Assembly (NCBI RefSeq): GCF_036898095.1
Contig: NC_090750.1
Location: forward strand, 84,027,276 to 84,091,275
Source of the DNA: Palaemon carinicauda
Lineage: Eukaryota > Arthropoda > Malacostraca > Decapoda > Palaemonidae
DNA: 64,000 nucleotides
Direction: 5' to 3'
A program made the position numbers and the translations under genes. The notes under the pieces were generated by a model that saw only the letters and a list, made by a program, of their open reading frames with translations, searched no databases and was not told where the DNA came from. Positions 21,254 to 31,674 of the stretch are shown in pieces; within the stretch, counting starts at the first letter, position 1; each line of letters opens with the position of its first letter.

Positions 21254-22510
21254 GACGACTGGCTTTTAAGAGCTCCCTCAAGTCGTCGCTGTCTGGAGAT
21301 TTTCAAATGGACTATGGATCTGACCAAGGAACTGGGCCTCCTGGTCAATTTTGAGGAGTCTCAGCTCGTTCCATCCCAGACCATTGTCTCCTTGGGTATG
21401 GATCTTCAGAGTCGAGCTTTTCGGACTTGTCCGTCGGCCCCAAGGATCTTCCAAGCCCTAGAATGCATCCAGAGCATGCTGAGAAGGAACCGATGCTTAG
21501 TCAGGCAGTGGATGAGTCTAACAGGGACACTTTCATCGCTGGCCCTGTTCATCGAGTTAGGGAGACTCCACCTCCGCCCCCTTCAGTATCATCTAGCTGC
21601 TCACTGGATAAAGGACATGACGCTAGAGACGGGCTCAGTTCCTGTTTCCGAAGAGATGAGGTCTACTCTAACGTGGTGGAAGAACAGCATTCTTCTCAAG
21701 GAAGGTCTACCTTTGGCTGTTCAGACCTCCGACCACCGTCTCTTCTCGGACGCATCGGACACGGGCTGGGGTGCGACACTGGACTCACAGGAATGCTCGG
21801 GAACATGGAATCAGGAGCAAAGGACACTTCACATCTATTGCAAGGAGTTGTTGGCAGTTCATTTGGCCTTGATAAACTTCAAGTCCCTCCAGCTTAACAA
21901 GGTGGTGGAGGTGAACTCCGACTACACCACAGCCTTGGCTTACATCTCCAAGCAGGGAGGGACTCTTTCGAGGAAGTTGTTCGAGATCGCAAGGGACCTC
22001 CTCATTTGGTCAAAAGATCGAAAGCTCATGCTGGTAACGAGGCTCATTCAGGGCGATATGAATGTCATGGCAGATCGCCTCAGCCGGAAGGGTCAGGTCT
22101 TCCCCACAGAGTGGACCCTTCACAAGAATGTTTGCAGCAGACTTTGGGCCCTGTGGGGTCAGCCAACCATAGATCTATTCGCTTCCTCGATGACCAAGAG
22201 GCTCCTCTTGTATTGTTCTCCGATTCCAGACCCAGCAGCAGTTCGCGTGGATGCCTTTCTGCTGGATTGGTCCCATCTCAACCTGTATGCATTCCCGCCG
22301 TTCAAGATTGTCAACAGGGTACTTCAGAAGTTCGCCTCTCACAAAGGGACACGGCTGACGTTGGTTGCTCCCCTCTGGCCCGCGAGAGAATGGTTCACTG
22401 AGGTACTGCAATGGCTGGTCGACGTTCCCAGGACTCTTCCTCCTAGAGTGGACCTTCTGCGTCAACCTCACGTAAAGAAGGTACACCCAACCTCCACGCT
22501 CTTCGTCTGA
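21254..22510 (+). CDS. DIRS-A reverse transcriptase (3' part) / RNase H / methyltransferase-like region
   Basis: An open frame of 436 codons runs from 21200 to 22510; RT-like sequence starts at about 21254. It enters at the RT catalytic box (PSDDWLLRAPS, where YLDDW would be expected) and continues through KELGLLVNFEESQLVPSQT, the RT motif D/E region. RNase H follows, with likely catalytic residues at D184 (LFSDAS), E216 (CKELLA), D241 (NSDYTTA) and D292 (MADRLS). The C-terminal part (IDLFASSMTKRLLLYCSPIP, then NLYAFPPF and APLWPAREWF) matches the segment described in DIRS elements as DAM-like methyltransferase. All RT motifs before the Asp pair are missing, and the Tyr-Leu of YLDD is replaced, so RT activity is unlikely. 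The ATG at 21200 lies in the deletion-joined Gag part. Confidence 0.85.
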   Translation, partial: DDWLLRAPSSRRCLEIFKWTMDLTKELGLLVNFEESQLVPSQTIVSLGMDLQSRAFRTCPSAPRIFQALECIQSMLRRNRCLVRQWMSLTGTLSSLALFIELGRLHLRPLQYHLAAHWIKDMTLETGSVPVSEEMRSTLTWWKNSILLKEGLPLAVQTSDHRLFSDASDTGWGATLDSQECSGTWNQEQRTLHIYCKELLAVHLALINFKSLQLNKVVEVNSDYTTALAYISKQGGTLSRKLFEIARDLLIWSKDRKLMLVTRLIQGDMNVMADRLSRKGQVFPTEWTLHKNVCSRLWALWGQPTIDLFASSMTKRLLLYCSPIPDPAAVRVDAFLLDWSHLNLYAFPPFKIVNRVLQKFASHKGTRLTLVAPLWPAREWFTEVLQWLVDVPRTLPPRVDLLRQPHVKKVHPTSTLFV

Positions 22511-22575
22511 CTGCCTTCAGACTATCGAAAGACTCTCAAGAGCTAGAGGCTTTTCGAAGGAGGCAGCCAGAGCGA

Positions 22576-23583
22576 TTGCCAGAGCAAGGACGACATCCAC
22601 TCTCAGAGTCTATCAGTCTTAATGGGAAGTCTTCCGAAGCTGGTGCAAGGCCAATGCAGTTTTCCTCAACCAGTACCAATGTAACCCAGATTGCTGACTT
22701 CCTGTTACATCTAAGGAACGTAAGATCCCTATCAGCTCCTACGATCAAGGGTTACAGAAGTTTGTTGGCAGCGGTTTTCCGCCACAGAGGCTTGGATCTT
22801 TCCTCCAACAAAGATCTACAGGACCTCCTTAGGTCTTTTGAGACCTCAAAGGAACGTCGGTTGTCCACTCCAGGCTGGAATCTAGACGTGGTCCTAAGGT
22901 TCCTAATGTCATCAGGATTTGAACCGCTCCAATCAGCCTCTTTTAAGGACCTCACATTAAAAAATCTTTTCCTCGTGTGCTTAGCAACAGGTAAAAGAGT
23001 AAGTGAGATCCACGCCTTCAGCAGGAACATAGGTTTCACATCTGAAACGGCTACATGTTCCTTGCAGCTCGGTTTTTTGGCTAAAAACGAGCTTCCTTCC
23101 CGTCCTTGGCCTAAGTCGTTCGAGATCCCAAACCTGTCCAACATGGTGGGGAACGAACTGGAGAGAGTACTTTGCCCAGTTAGAGCTCTTAAGTACTATC
23201 TAAGAAGGTCAAAACCATTACGAGGACAATCAGAAGCCTTATGGTGTGCTATCAAGAAGCCTTCTCTACCAATGTCTAAGAACTCAGTTTCTTACTACAT
23301 CAGGCTTCTGATTAGAGAAGCAAATTCTCATCTGAAGGAAGAAGACCTTGCTTTGCTGAAGGTAAGGACACATGAAGTGAGAGCTGTGGCTACTTCAGTG
23401 GCCTTCAAACAGAACCGTTCTCTGCAGAGTGTTATGGATGCAACCTATTGGAGAAACAAGTCAGTGTTCGCATCATTCTATCTCAAAGATGTCCAGTCTC
23501 TTTACGAGTACTGCTACACCCTGGGTCCATTCGTAGCAACGAATGCAGTAGTAGGCGAGGGCTCAGCCACTACATTCCCATAA
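22576..23583 (+). CDS. DIRS-A tyrosine recombinase
   Basis: A frame of 335 codons. After a poorly matching start, residues 38-75 read TNVTQIADFLLHLRNVR and LSAPTIKGYRSLLAAVFRHR, the SAM-like core-binding part. The catalytic part has R141 (TGKRVSEI), H266-x-x-R269 (THEVRAVA), W292 and the nucleophile Y302 (ASFYLKD), so the R-HxxR-Y set is complete. The enzyme would integrate the circular DNA intermediate without target-site duplication. The preceding residues fit better in another frame (GFSKEAARAIARARTTSTLR, with a stop at about 22620), so a small indel near 22650 has shifted the N-terminus. The natural start overlaps the end of the RT frame. The catalytic core looks intact. Confidence 0.88.
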   Translation: MPEQGRHPLSESISLNGKSSEAGARPMQFSSTSTNVTQIADFLLHLRNVRSLSAPTIKGYRSLLAAVFRHRGLDLSSNKDLQDLLRSFETSKERRLSTPGWNLDVVLRFLMSSGFEPLQSASFKDLTLKNLFLVCLATGKRVSEIHAFSRNIGFTSETATCSLQLGFLAKNELPSRPWPKSFEIPNLSNMVGNELERVLCPVRALKYYLRRSKPLRGQSEALWCAIKKPSLPMSKNSVSYYIRLLIREANSHLKEEDLALLKVRTHEVRAVATSVAFKQNRSLQSVMDATYWRNKSVFASFYLKDVQSLYEYCYTLGPFVATNAVVGEGSATTFP

Positions 23584-23968
23584 TCCCATAACTTTTTAAC
23601 CTTTCTCTTGAATACTTTTTATGGGTTGTACGGTCGGCTAAGAAGCCTTCCACATCCTTGTTGTTTTGGCGGGTGGTCAATTCTTTCTTGAGAAGCGCCA
23701 AGGTTAAAGGTTGTGATGAGGTCCTTTAGTATGGGTTGCAGCCCTGTATACTTTAGCACCTTTGAGTTGATTCAGCCTCCCAAGAGGAACGCTGCGCTCA
23801 GTAAGGAAGACGATCTTATTAAAGGCAGAGTAACGGTTCAAGTCGACTTCCTTACCAGGTACTTATTATTTCATTGTTATTGTGGATAACTGATTATATG
23901 AAATATGGGATACTTAGCTATCCTTTAATCTTGTACACTGGTTTTCACCCACCCCCCTGGGTGTGAAT

Positions 23969-24059
23969 CAGCTACATGATTATCGGGTAAGTTTAATATT
24001 GAAAAATGTTATTTTTATTAATAAAATAAATTTTTGAATATACTTACCCGATAATCATG
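23969..24059 (+). repeat. DIRS-A internal complementary region (ICR)
   Basis: 23969-24006 is the reverse complement of the left outer end (17537-17574, 38 of 38). 24001-24059 is the reverse complement of the right outer end (24245-24303, 59 of 59). The two halves overlap by six bases (GAAAAA). In DIRS elements this region templates joining of the two ends into a circle. Confidence 0.92.
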
Positions 24060-24103
24060 ATTTAATCGACCCTCCCTTCCTCCCCATAGAGAACCAGTGG
24101 ACC

Positions 24104-24261
24104 GAGGAATAATTGAGGAGGTGTCAACAAGAAGTACTTGAGTACCTGGCCACAGGTGGCGCTGGTAAATACACCCCCTTCTAGTATTGTGATAGCTGGC
24201 GTATCCCTCCATAGAATTCTGTCGGGCAACGGAGTTGACAGCTACATGATTATCGGGTAAG
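24104..24261 (-). repeat. DIRS-A right inverted terminal repeat
   Basis: Exact reverse complement of 17552-17709. The outer extension 24262-24303 (TATATTCAAAAATTTATTTT and following) differs from the left end and is copied in reverse in the ICR. Confidence 0.92.
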
Positions 24262-24665
24262 TATATTCAAAAATTTATTTTATTAATAAAAATAACATTT
24301 TTCTTCGTTCGACTAAAGAGTGCCAACGAAGCAGAGCTGTTCTGTTCATGCCTGGGGAATCTGCTGTCACTGCCGTCCCTCAGAGTATGGCGTTATCCCT
24401 TCTCTTAGAAGTACTCCCGTGACAGCATGGCCAGCACTTCAGATCATCTTAGAACACTGAAGGAGGTTCGCCTCCAGGGGTTGGACAGCTTCCCTTCCGA
24501 GGGAAGTTTCCTCCCCAGGTGTGAGGTTGTTTTTCCCTTCAGAGGGAGAACTTCCCATATCTTAATAAATTCATCGCCTCCGACTGCTGTTGCTGCCCTT
24601 CGGCCAGACTTCTCTCCCCCCTTGCTGAGTTTCTCTTCCTTCAGGGCTGGAGCACGGTCTTGGCA

Positions 24666-25440
24666 AGTCTCTTCTACGAAGTGTTCACCTCTCTCGTTCG
24701 CGAGAGAGGCCACTCATAGAGACTCCTCTTCGGAGGATCGCTACTGCTAAGGTCAGCTTGCTGATCCACCGGCCCTAAGGGGCATCATCATGGGCGTCTT
24801 CTAGTCTCTTCTACGAAGTGTTCACCTCTCTCGTTCGCGAGAGAGGCCACTCATAGAGATCCCTCTTCGGATGATCGCTACTGCTAAGGTCAGCTTGCTG
24901 ATCCACCGGCCCTAAGGGGAGTCATCACAAGTGTCTTCAAGTCTCTTCTACGAAGTGTTCACCTCTCTCGTTCGCAAGAGAGGCCACTCATAGAGACTCC
25001 TCTTCGGATGATCGCTACTGCTAAGGTCAGCTTGCTGATCCACCGGCCCTAAGGGGCATCATCATGGGCGTCTTCTAGTCTCTTCTACGAAGTGTTCACC
25101 TCTCTCGTTCGCGAGAGAGGCCACTCATAGAGACTCCTTCGGATGATCGCTACTGCTAAGGTCAGCTTGCTGATCCACCGGCCCTAAGGGGCGTCATCAC
25201 AATTGTCTTCAAGTCTCTTCTACGAAGTGTTCACCTCTCTCGTTTGTGAGAGAGGCCACTCATAGAGACTCCTCTTCAGATGATCGCCTCTGCTAATGTC
25301 AGCTTGCTGATCCACCGGCCCTAAGGGGCGTCATCACAAGTGTCTTCAAGTCTCTTCTGCGAATTTTCACCTCTCTCGTTCGCGGGAGAGGCCTCTCATA
25401 GAGACACCTCTTTGGAGGATCAAGCACACCTTCCAGCACA
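24666..25440 (+). repeat. 137-bp tandem repeats, six copies, each with a hairpin
   Basis: Unit starts marked AGTCTCTTCTACGAAGTG lie at 24666, 24803, 24940, 25077, 25212 and 25349 (periods 137, 137, 137, 135, 137). Every unit contains CCTCTCTCGTTCGCGAGAGAGG (first part shown within 22 bp), a perfect inverted repeat with arms CTCTCTCG/CGAGAGAG in most copies. One copy has the arm changed to GTTTGTGAGAG. Units also share GCTTGCTGATCCACCGGCCC. They lie in the gag region of DIRS-B. Confidence 0.9.
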
Positions 25441-25443
25441 GCC

Positions 25444-25760
25444 TGATCATCCTGCCAGCTTACCTACCGATCTACCAGTGCAACCTTGTGCTGCAACGTA
25501 GTCCTTTGGACTTCGGTCCTGGACTCTAACACGGACCTTTTACGGTCCCCATCGGTGGATGCTCGCCCTTCCAAAGGGCACATCCCAGTTCCTGATCGTC
25601 CTGCCAGCTGACCTACCGATCCACCAGCGCAACCTTGCGCTGCAACGAAGTCCTTTGGACTTTGGTCCTGGACTCTAACGCAGACCTGCTTATGGTCCCC
25701 ATTGGTGGATGCTCGCCCTTTTTTTTAAAGGGCACATCCCAGTTTCTGATCGTCCGGCCA
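25444..25760 (+). repeat. 149-bp tandem duplication in DIRS-B
   Basis: TGATC.TCCTGCCAGCT...CCTACCGATC...GTGGATGCTCGCCC starts at 25444 and again at 25593. A third, partial start is at 25747. Copies differ by scattered substitutions and a T-run near 25720. Confidence 0.85.
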
Positions 25761-26419
25761 CTGGTCAACCTACCAGCTGACCCGCCAACCTACTAGCGCT
25801 ACTTTCGCGCGCGCGTCGACGGCCTTCTACGTGCGGACGCCGATGGTCTTCCGCACGCACGCGCCAACAGTCTCCACGTAGTACTGTCACGCACACGCTA
25901 ATGCTCCCACTCTTGCTCAACCAGGCACACGCTTCAGTGCATTCTAGGGTGAATGCACAAAACTACACAGTACCTTACTGTACGCCAGCGCTCTTCCTCA
26001 CTTTCCTGCGCCCTCCTGCGCAGTTACGGTCTCGGATCCATCCGCCAGCTCTTGCAAAGAGTCAAGGCTCGCAGATCCAATGCACCAGCTCTTGCCTAAG
26101 AACCAGCGCTTGCCTGCTCTCCAGGCAGATATTAAGCACCAGCATCATCCTGTGTGCCATCGCTCCAGACTCACCTACACACTCGCACAATTGTCAGTAA
26201 AAAGGAATAAAACTTTTTGGACAGGTCACCATTGCCCCATTCCTACCCGCAAGCACATGAGCATTGCCACCGGGAAAAGAGGAATAAGGCTCCACAGAAG
26301 GATTCAAGATCCCGAAGATTCCATCCTACAAGGGAATCGAATCGGGGAATCCTTGGTCCCTGTCTCTTCTGAAGTTTTTTTTTTTCTTGACAGACCACTG
26401 GCAGCAAACAGGAAAGTAT

Positions 26420-26800
26420 CAACATACTGATCTCTAGATCACTGTTTGCTGATGGCTAGTTCACAGTTTACTGATCGCTAGGTCGCCGATCACCAGATCG
26501 CCAAGTGCTAGCTCAATGCTGATCTTTGACCTCTAGTCCCTCCAATGACTAACGATCTCTAATTGCTAGCATTTCCAATCATCGATTGCTAGTCAATATC
26601 AGCTTGCTGATCACTAGATCACCGATGGGCAGCTCATCTTTCTTCGATCATTGAACTCAGCTCGCTGATCTCTGACCAGCCCATCTTCAGCTTGCTCATC
26701 TCTGACCAAAGAGGGGGAACCATAATCAGCTTGCTGATCTCGAACTCACCGTCGGCTCACAGACCACCGATTCATCGGTCATCGGTTATTTGCCAGCAGT
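26420..26800 (+). repeat. degenerate CTGATC/CTAG-rich low-order repeat
   Basis: Loose array of short units around GCTTGCTGATC, GATCGCTAG and related words. It continues the tandem character of the DIRS-B gag region without a clear period. Confidence 0.5.
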
Positions 26801-27003
26801 TCGTGACTTGAACTTACTAGTCAACCGCTTCCTGTAGTTCCTAGATCAGAAGTTATACAACATACTTCTCACTACTGGCCGTTTGCCATCACTCTAAAGT
26901 GATCGGTAAACGTTCGACAACCCTCATCACCGGCTTGCCAACAGGGAACTACTTGTAAGCACTCTCCAACTGCACAATAACCACGATACCCAACGGTTAA
27001 CCA

Positions 27004-27950
27004 TTGATTAACATTCTCCAGATTGATTCTATTCTAAGGAATAGCATCAATCCCATCAGGGCGCGTGGTAAGGCTAAGCGTGGCCTTCCTTTTAAAGAAA
27101 TTCTCTCTCTCAGAGAAGAATTCTTACACTGGGTATCGCGCCTGATCCTTTACGACACGAGTCAAGACTCCAGCGTCGACAATCTTCCATGCAAAAGGAT
27201 CACCAAGGAGCTGTCCCTTTGGGTCGATGTCCACACCATGTTGGAGTTCGATCAAGGCCTAAGACCTCAGGTCTTCATTTGCACACTGGACCTAAAGGAC
27301 ACTTACTACCAGGTCCAAACCATCCATCTAGGAAGGTTGGAAGATTCAGTCTAGACAAACAAGAATCACCAGTTCAAGGCACTGTGCTTCGGTCTTTCCA
27401 CTACACCCATCCTGGTCTCACAGGATCGGCTTCTGTCTCCGCTCTCTCGGGACGACAGACTGACCTTAGCAGACTCAGTGGCAACCTTGCATTAACACTG
27501 GAACTTCTGAAGTCTTTTTATCAAGATCCAGTGATCAGGGTAAACCTACGGAAATCTTCCCTACTTCCCTCCCAGGAGACTGGTGTATCTGGGAATGATT
27601 CTAAACACCATTCTCCTCAAAAACCTTCTCGAAACGAGAACGACTTCCATTCCAGGAGACTTGAGTCGGAAAAAGAAGAAAGGAGGGACCATAGTGCTGC
27701 ACAACACGACTTCAGCCCTCTGGACAGAGCCCTTAGGTACCTTCACTTAAATCTCGTAAGAGATAAAGGCCAACTTTCCGGTCCTTCAACAGCCTCATCG
27801 GTTCCTAACAGACCACTCAGTGATGTGATGGACGACACACCACACACCACATAGAGACTCACATCAACAAGCAAGTAGGAACTGGCTTGTAGCCTCTTCC
27901 CACCTAATAGTATAAACACTAAGATGGGCCAAAGTCCGTTCGGTACCACT
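27004..27950 (+). pseudogene. DIRS-B reverse transcriptase, broken
   Basis: The first part (27004-27354) encodes the RT fingers and motif A: KRITKELSLWVDVHTMLEF and FICTLDLKDTYYQVQ (LDLKDAYYxV is the DIRS RT motif A). A TAG stop follows at about 27352. The next frame continues with SFHYTHPGLTGSASVSALSG (where FGL..AP..FTR would be expected), SFYQDPVIRVNLRKSSLLPS and related text. No intact YxDD box was found. Decayed and non-functional. Confidence 0.7.
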
Positions 27951-29370
27951 TTCAGCCCACTTCATTCCAGACTGGAAGAACGTGCTCGCCGACAATCTGT
28001 GCACAGTATCTCAGATAAGGTATACCGAATGGACTTTGGATCGCCATGTAGCCAACAAAGTCCCGACTTTACGAGGTCCTCCAATTAGAGGGTCTGTTCG
28101 CAATGCTCCTGAATCTCAGGCTACCGTTGCTCACCAGCCCTTGACCCCAAGGCTCTCTGGCAACAACGGTGGGTACAACAATGTCGTTTACGTCTCGTCC
28201 CTGTTTTATCTGGAAAAGGGCACTCAAGAAGGCTAGAACATCGGTCAACCTCTCAAGGACTCTCCTAGCTCCGCTATGTCATTATGCAGGACGGTCTCCA
28301 AACCTTTTGCAACTCCTGTTAGAGCCTCCAAGAGAACCCTCTCCACATAACAGACAACCCACTTCGACGCTTACCACAAGCTATAGCTTTGCTATGATTG
28401 TACGCCCGAAGACTACCCAATACCTCTTTGCGAAAAGGTTGTCTAGATATCTGAGGAATTCCTCAGCATCAGTCTACCAGGCAGTATCACGTCTTGTGTG
28501 GTAGGCATCATGTGAAAGTGTGTTTCCTTGATACCTCGATTCCAGCAATAGTGGAATCCTCGAGTATATGCAAGAGGAAAAGACCCCCTATTCAGTTTCG
28601 AGAGGTAAAGATGATCACTCAACCTTGATCCTTCACCTGCAAACTGAAAGAAGGGAAACCCTCTCATCGATAGACTTTTCCTAACTCATACGGACTTACA
28701 ACTTGCCTTTCCCCAGTCGGAATTGAGACCTTCCTCTCAGAACATGGTTCAAATCTCCAATCCCTAAAGGGACCTCCTTGTGTTCCACTTCACCAGGCAA
28801 CAAATTTTCTCCTGATTTAAGAACACAATGTTCCTACACACTCGGACAGCAACCATACGAGTCAAGGAACTTCATGGTCTCTCTTTCGACATCACCCATT
28901 ATTGAGAAGGGCGAAAGACAATGTTCAGTTTCGTCCCTGAGTATGTCACCAGACACAGTCTCCAGAGGTGACGGATCCTACACAAGTCTCAACTAGGTAA
29001 CGGACGATCCAGACCATCCGTAAGGTATGAGACTTTACCTAAAGAAACCGGCAACAGCCTGCTCGGGTCCCTCCTCTTGTCAGCACTGGGAGAGACTAGA
29101 GGAGGATCACCGAAACATCATCTCAACAAGACTCACAGGGTCAGGGGCATAACTATGCCCCTGGTCCTTCTTAGTAGATTACTCTGTGACGCAGGTTTTA
29201 CAAGAAAGTATGTGAATGCTCCAGGTGACTTTCACAACCTTTCTCCTGAGAGACGTGACCCACAGGAACTCGATACGATCTCTATCGGTCCGGTGGTGGC
29301 TGCACAACAGCTGGTTGTATACCTAAAGCTCCTTATTGGACAAGAAGCAGAAGGTTGAGGGCACTGTTAC
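27951..29370 (+). pseudogene. DIRS-B RNase H and tyrosine recombinase remnants
   Basis: Scattered fragments: QIRYTEWTLDRHVANKVPTL (equivalent to the FPTEWTLHKNV segment of DIRS-A), a proline-rich link and, at the end, PQELDTISIGPVVAAQQLVV, the usual C-terminus of the recombinase in this group. The R-HxxR-Y set is not recoverable in one frame. Confidence 0.55.
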
Positions 29371-29807
29371 CCGGTTTTAGTCTGCGTGAATGAAAAGATT
29401 TGACTGGCTCTTATTCTTTTCTTCATCCTACTCCCTCGTGGGGAAAGCAGTATCCTGGGTTCTCTGCATAGCTGACCTCAAACTACTGCAGGTAAACCAT
29501 GCTTCCTTGTGTTCCTAGTATTCAGATTAATACTGTTACGTCCCCATACCCTGACGAGGTGGTATTGGGAAAGTCCTAGTCTACAAGTTTCCATCTAAAG
29601 AACTTCAGAACAACTTCCTAGGACGAGTCACACTTCTTCTTACCTTCACACACAGCTTGCGTAGGCCGCAGTCCTTGCGTAGTAAGGTTCTAGCGAGGTG
29701 CAGGGACTCCTTATTTCTTGGGTGCTTGCACACTCAAATAACGAGCCCCCGGGCAAAGCCAAAAAGTCAGACTGGCTGGGATGTCTACCCTTCCTAATGG
29801 GTGAGTC

Positions 29808-29908
29808 ACCCCTATTAAATAGCTTGGTTTGTATTCCAGTTACGGAACAAATGACAAATTCGTAGATAATTTGTATTTTTCCTAACTATACAAACCTTAG
29901 CTATTTAA
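29808..29908 (+). repeat. DIRS-B internal complementary region
   Basis: 29849-29908 is the reverse complement of 30105-30161 with small indels (AGATAATTT against AGATTT). The left half (CCCTATTAAATAGCTTGG... to the ACAAATGAC core) should mirror the missing left end. Confidence 0.8.
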
Positions 29909-30104
29909 CCAAACTTGCCCGCCAGCCCTATCCCCCATGAAATCCTACCTCCAAGCAAAGTGAGCTCAAGTACGGGTGTGTGTGAGGGGGGCCCTGGGTA
30001 GCAAGCTACCCCCCTCTACCCCCCCTAACTAGTGGTGTGGGTAGTAAACCCTCTTTAGATTTTAATGGCTCGTCATTTCAGCTACGCCGAAAGTAATACC
30101 CCTA

Positions 30105-30161
30105 TTAAATAGCTAAGGAATGTATAGTTAGGAAAAATACAAATCTACGAATTTGTCATTT
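30105..30161 (-). repeat. DIRS-B right terminus
   Basis: Ends AATTTGTCATTT at 30161, complementary to the ICR. Coding text of a different element (Harbinger accessory protein) begins immediately after, so the insertion point is visible. Confidence 0.75.
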
Positions 30162-30707
30162 CGGGATTCTGATGATCATTCTCATTTGGCAGAAGAGGAA
30201 GGTTTGAATGAAGGGAGAGACAATAATGAATCAACAAATGGTACTGTGGAGCAAGTGACAGACATGTCAGAAGTACAAGGAAAGTATGCTACCGGTTCAC
30301 GCCATGGTGCCAGTAAGAGGAAGATGAAAAATGATGATCTGACGGCAGAAGTTCTAACAACGATGCGAGACCATTTCAAGAAAACAAACAAAGAAGTACC
30401 TGATCGTTATGAATTGTTTGGAAAAACAGTACCCTGTAGGTTGCGAGGGATAAACAAACATTTGGCATTAATTACTGAAAAGAAAATAGATGACATACTA
30501 TTTGATGCAGAAATTGGTCAAGTTCATTCACCATCAGGCAATTATCCATCATCTACTCCAAGTCCATATAATAACGCGTGTACTGCACCATCTCCATCTC
30601 CAACATTTGAGCGAAGCGCTTTGACGAATCTTCAACATGGAGCACGTGGTTATTCTATCGCGCAATCGGAGGATTCGATGGCAACCTTCTTCTCAATATA
30701 CTCCTAA
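30162..30707 (+). pseudogene. PIF/Harbinger accessory (MADF/BESS-like) protein, 5'-truncated
   Basis: An open frame of 184 codons starts at 30153 inside the DIRS-B end, so the first three codons are foreign. The rest is acidic at the start (HLAEEEGLNEGRDNNES), then has KNDDLTAEVLTTMRDHFKK and YELFGKTVPCRLRGINKH, a helical LITEKKIDDILFDAEIG and a Ser/Pro-rich tail. This layout matches the C-terminal part of MADF/Myb-SANT proteins that accompany PIF/Harbinger transposases. The DNA-binding MADF domain is absent, evidently lost at the DIRS junction. A Harbinger transposase fragment lies 0.5 kb away in convergent orientation. Confidence 0.6.
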
Positions 30708-30820
30708 TATGTGATGATGTGTCGACTCATGACGTAATAGCAAATAGTATAAAAAATACTTATAATTGCAATAAACTTATGAAAGGAACCCATAGTACTT
30801 TTGCAATATCTGTATTCACA

Positions 30821-31113
30821 TAAAAGAATGTGATGTTCTTATTTCCATGGACCAATGTAGTACCTAAATATTTTGCTTGTGTGTGATTACATTGATGTAA
30901 TTGAGTTACATAGAAGCATTAATAGAATTTTTTTTCCATTTCGTTCCATTATTTTTGTTTTTGCACACTTATAAGAATGTGATGTTCTTATTTCCATGGA
31001 CCAATCTAATACCTAAATATTTTACTTGTTTGATTACATTGATGTAATTATATTACATAGAAGCATTAATATAACTGTTTTTCAATTTCGTTCTATTAAT
31101 CTCGTTCTTGTAC
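30821..31113. repeat. direct duplication, about 147-bp period
   Basis: AAGAATGTGATGTTCTTATT, CATGGACCAAT, ATTACATTGATGTAATT and TACATAGAAGCATTAATA occur at 30821-30967 and again at 30969-31113 with scattered differences. It lies between the two convergent Harbinger genes. Confidence 0.85.
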
Positions 31114-31174
31114 AACGAAAAGTACTTGAACATGAATTGACAAATCACAGGAAATTTAAGTATGTGCAATATCA

Positions 31175-31627
31175 CTATTTGTTTTCCTAAAATGGTAAAT
31201 AAATTTATAAAATTCATACCTGCATATACATCCCCAAGACCTTGAACAATGCGTCGCACGTTTCAGGGATATTCTACTGGAGAATTTAAGGCACTCATGA
31301 TCGTCCTGTCGCTAGAAACCTTAAGGTAGCCGTTAGTCTTTCATGAGGCGATATTGCACTTCGCATTATTGTATCTTTCTTTTTAATGAAAGGAGATACC
31401 AGAGAAGGCAATTTTTGGTACACATTTTCACTCATTCGTAGCTAATGTTGAAAATCTTTTGCTTCATCACTTATTTCTTTCAGTAATTGAACATCAGGAG
31501 ATTTATTTCGCCTCAGCAACCACTTCTTGCACCACTGTTTGCGCTTCTTAGTGCTTTTTTTCCTATTTTCTTGTACCATTACAAATAATACCCCGAGCGC
31601 TGCTAGATCGTGCTCCTCGGAATCCAT
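31175..31627 (-). pseudogene. PIF/Harbinger transposase N-terminal part, broken
   Basis: The minus-strand frame from 31627 begins MDSEEHDLAALGVLFVMVQE, with KWLLRRNKSPDVQLLKEISD, then a stop. It continues in frame as LRMSENVYQKLPSLVSPFIK and SAISPHERLTATLRFLATGRS, then decays (PETCDALFKVLGMY). This is the N-terminal region of HARBI1-like transposases (DDE nuclease), up to the stretch just before the first catalytic Asp. The catalytic domain is missing. Confidence 0.75.
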
Positions 31628-31674
31628 GGTTAAACTGAACGATTCAACTGTACGTCTGTGGACTTGTCAGTTGA

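Larger units (their letters stand above)
17537..24303 (+). mobile_element. DIRS-type retrotransposon (DIRS-A), young, internally deleted
   Basis: About 6.8 kb. It has inverted terminal repeats (17552-17709 and 24104-24261, 158 bp and identical by eye), an internal complementary region at 23969-24059 that mirrors both outer ends, a gag-like region rich in tandem repeats (18820-21250), RT/RNase H coding sequence (21254-22510) and a tyrosine recombinase (22576-23583). This is the defining structure of DIRS elements, which replicate through a circle and integrate by a tyrosine recombinase rather than an integrase. Identical termini imply recent insertion. RT motifs upstream of the catalytic Asp pair are missing, so the copy is probably non-autonomous. 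It appears inserted in older DIRS-like sequence that resumes at 24304. Confidence 0.9.
24304..30161 (+). mobile_element. DIRS-type retrotransposon (DIRS-B), degenerate
   Basis: Second DIRS, unrelated in detail to DIRS-A. It has a gag-like region with long tandem repeats (24304-26900), broken RT (27004-27900), RNase H/recombinase remnants (27950-29370), an ICR centred on ACAAATGACAAAT (29847-29859) and a right end at 30105-30161 complementary to the ICR. No left end was found. The left part may lie before 17537 (DIRS-A would then be nested in it) or be deleted. Many stops and shifts show it is old. Confidence 0.75.
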
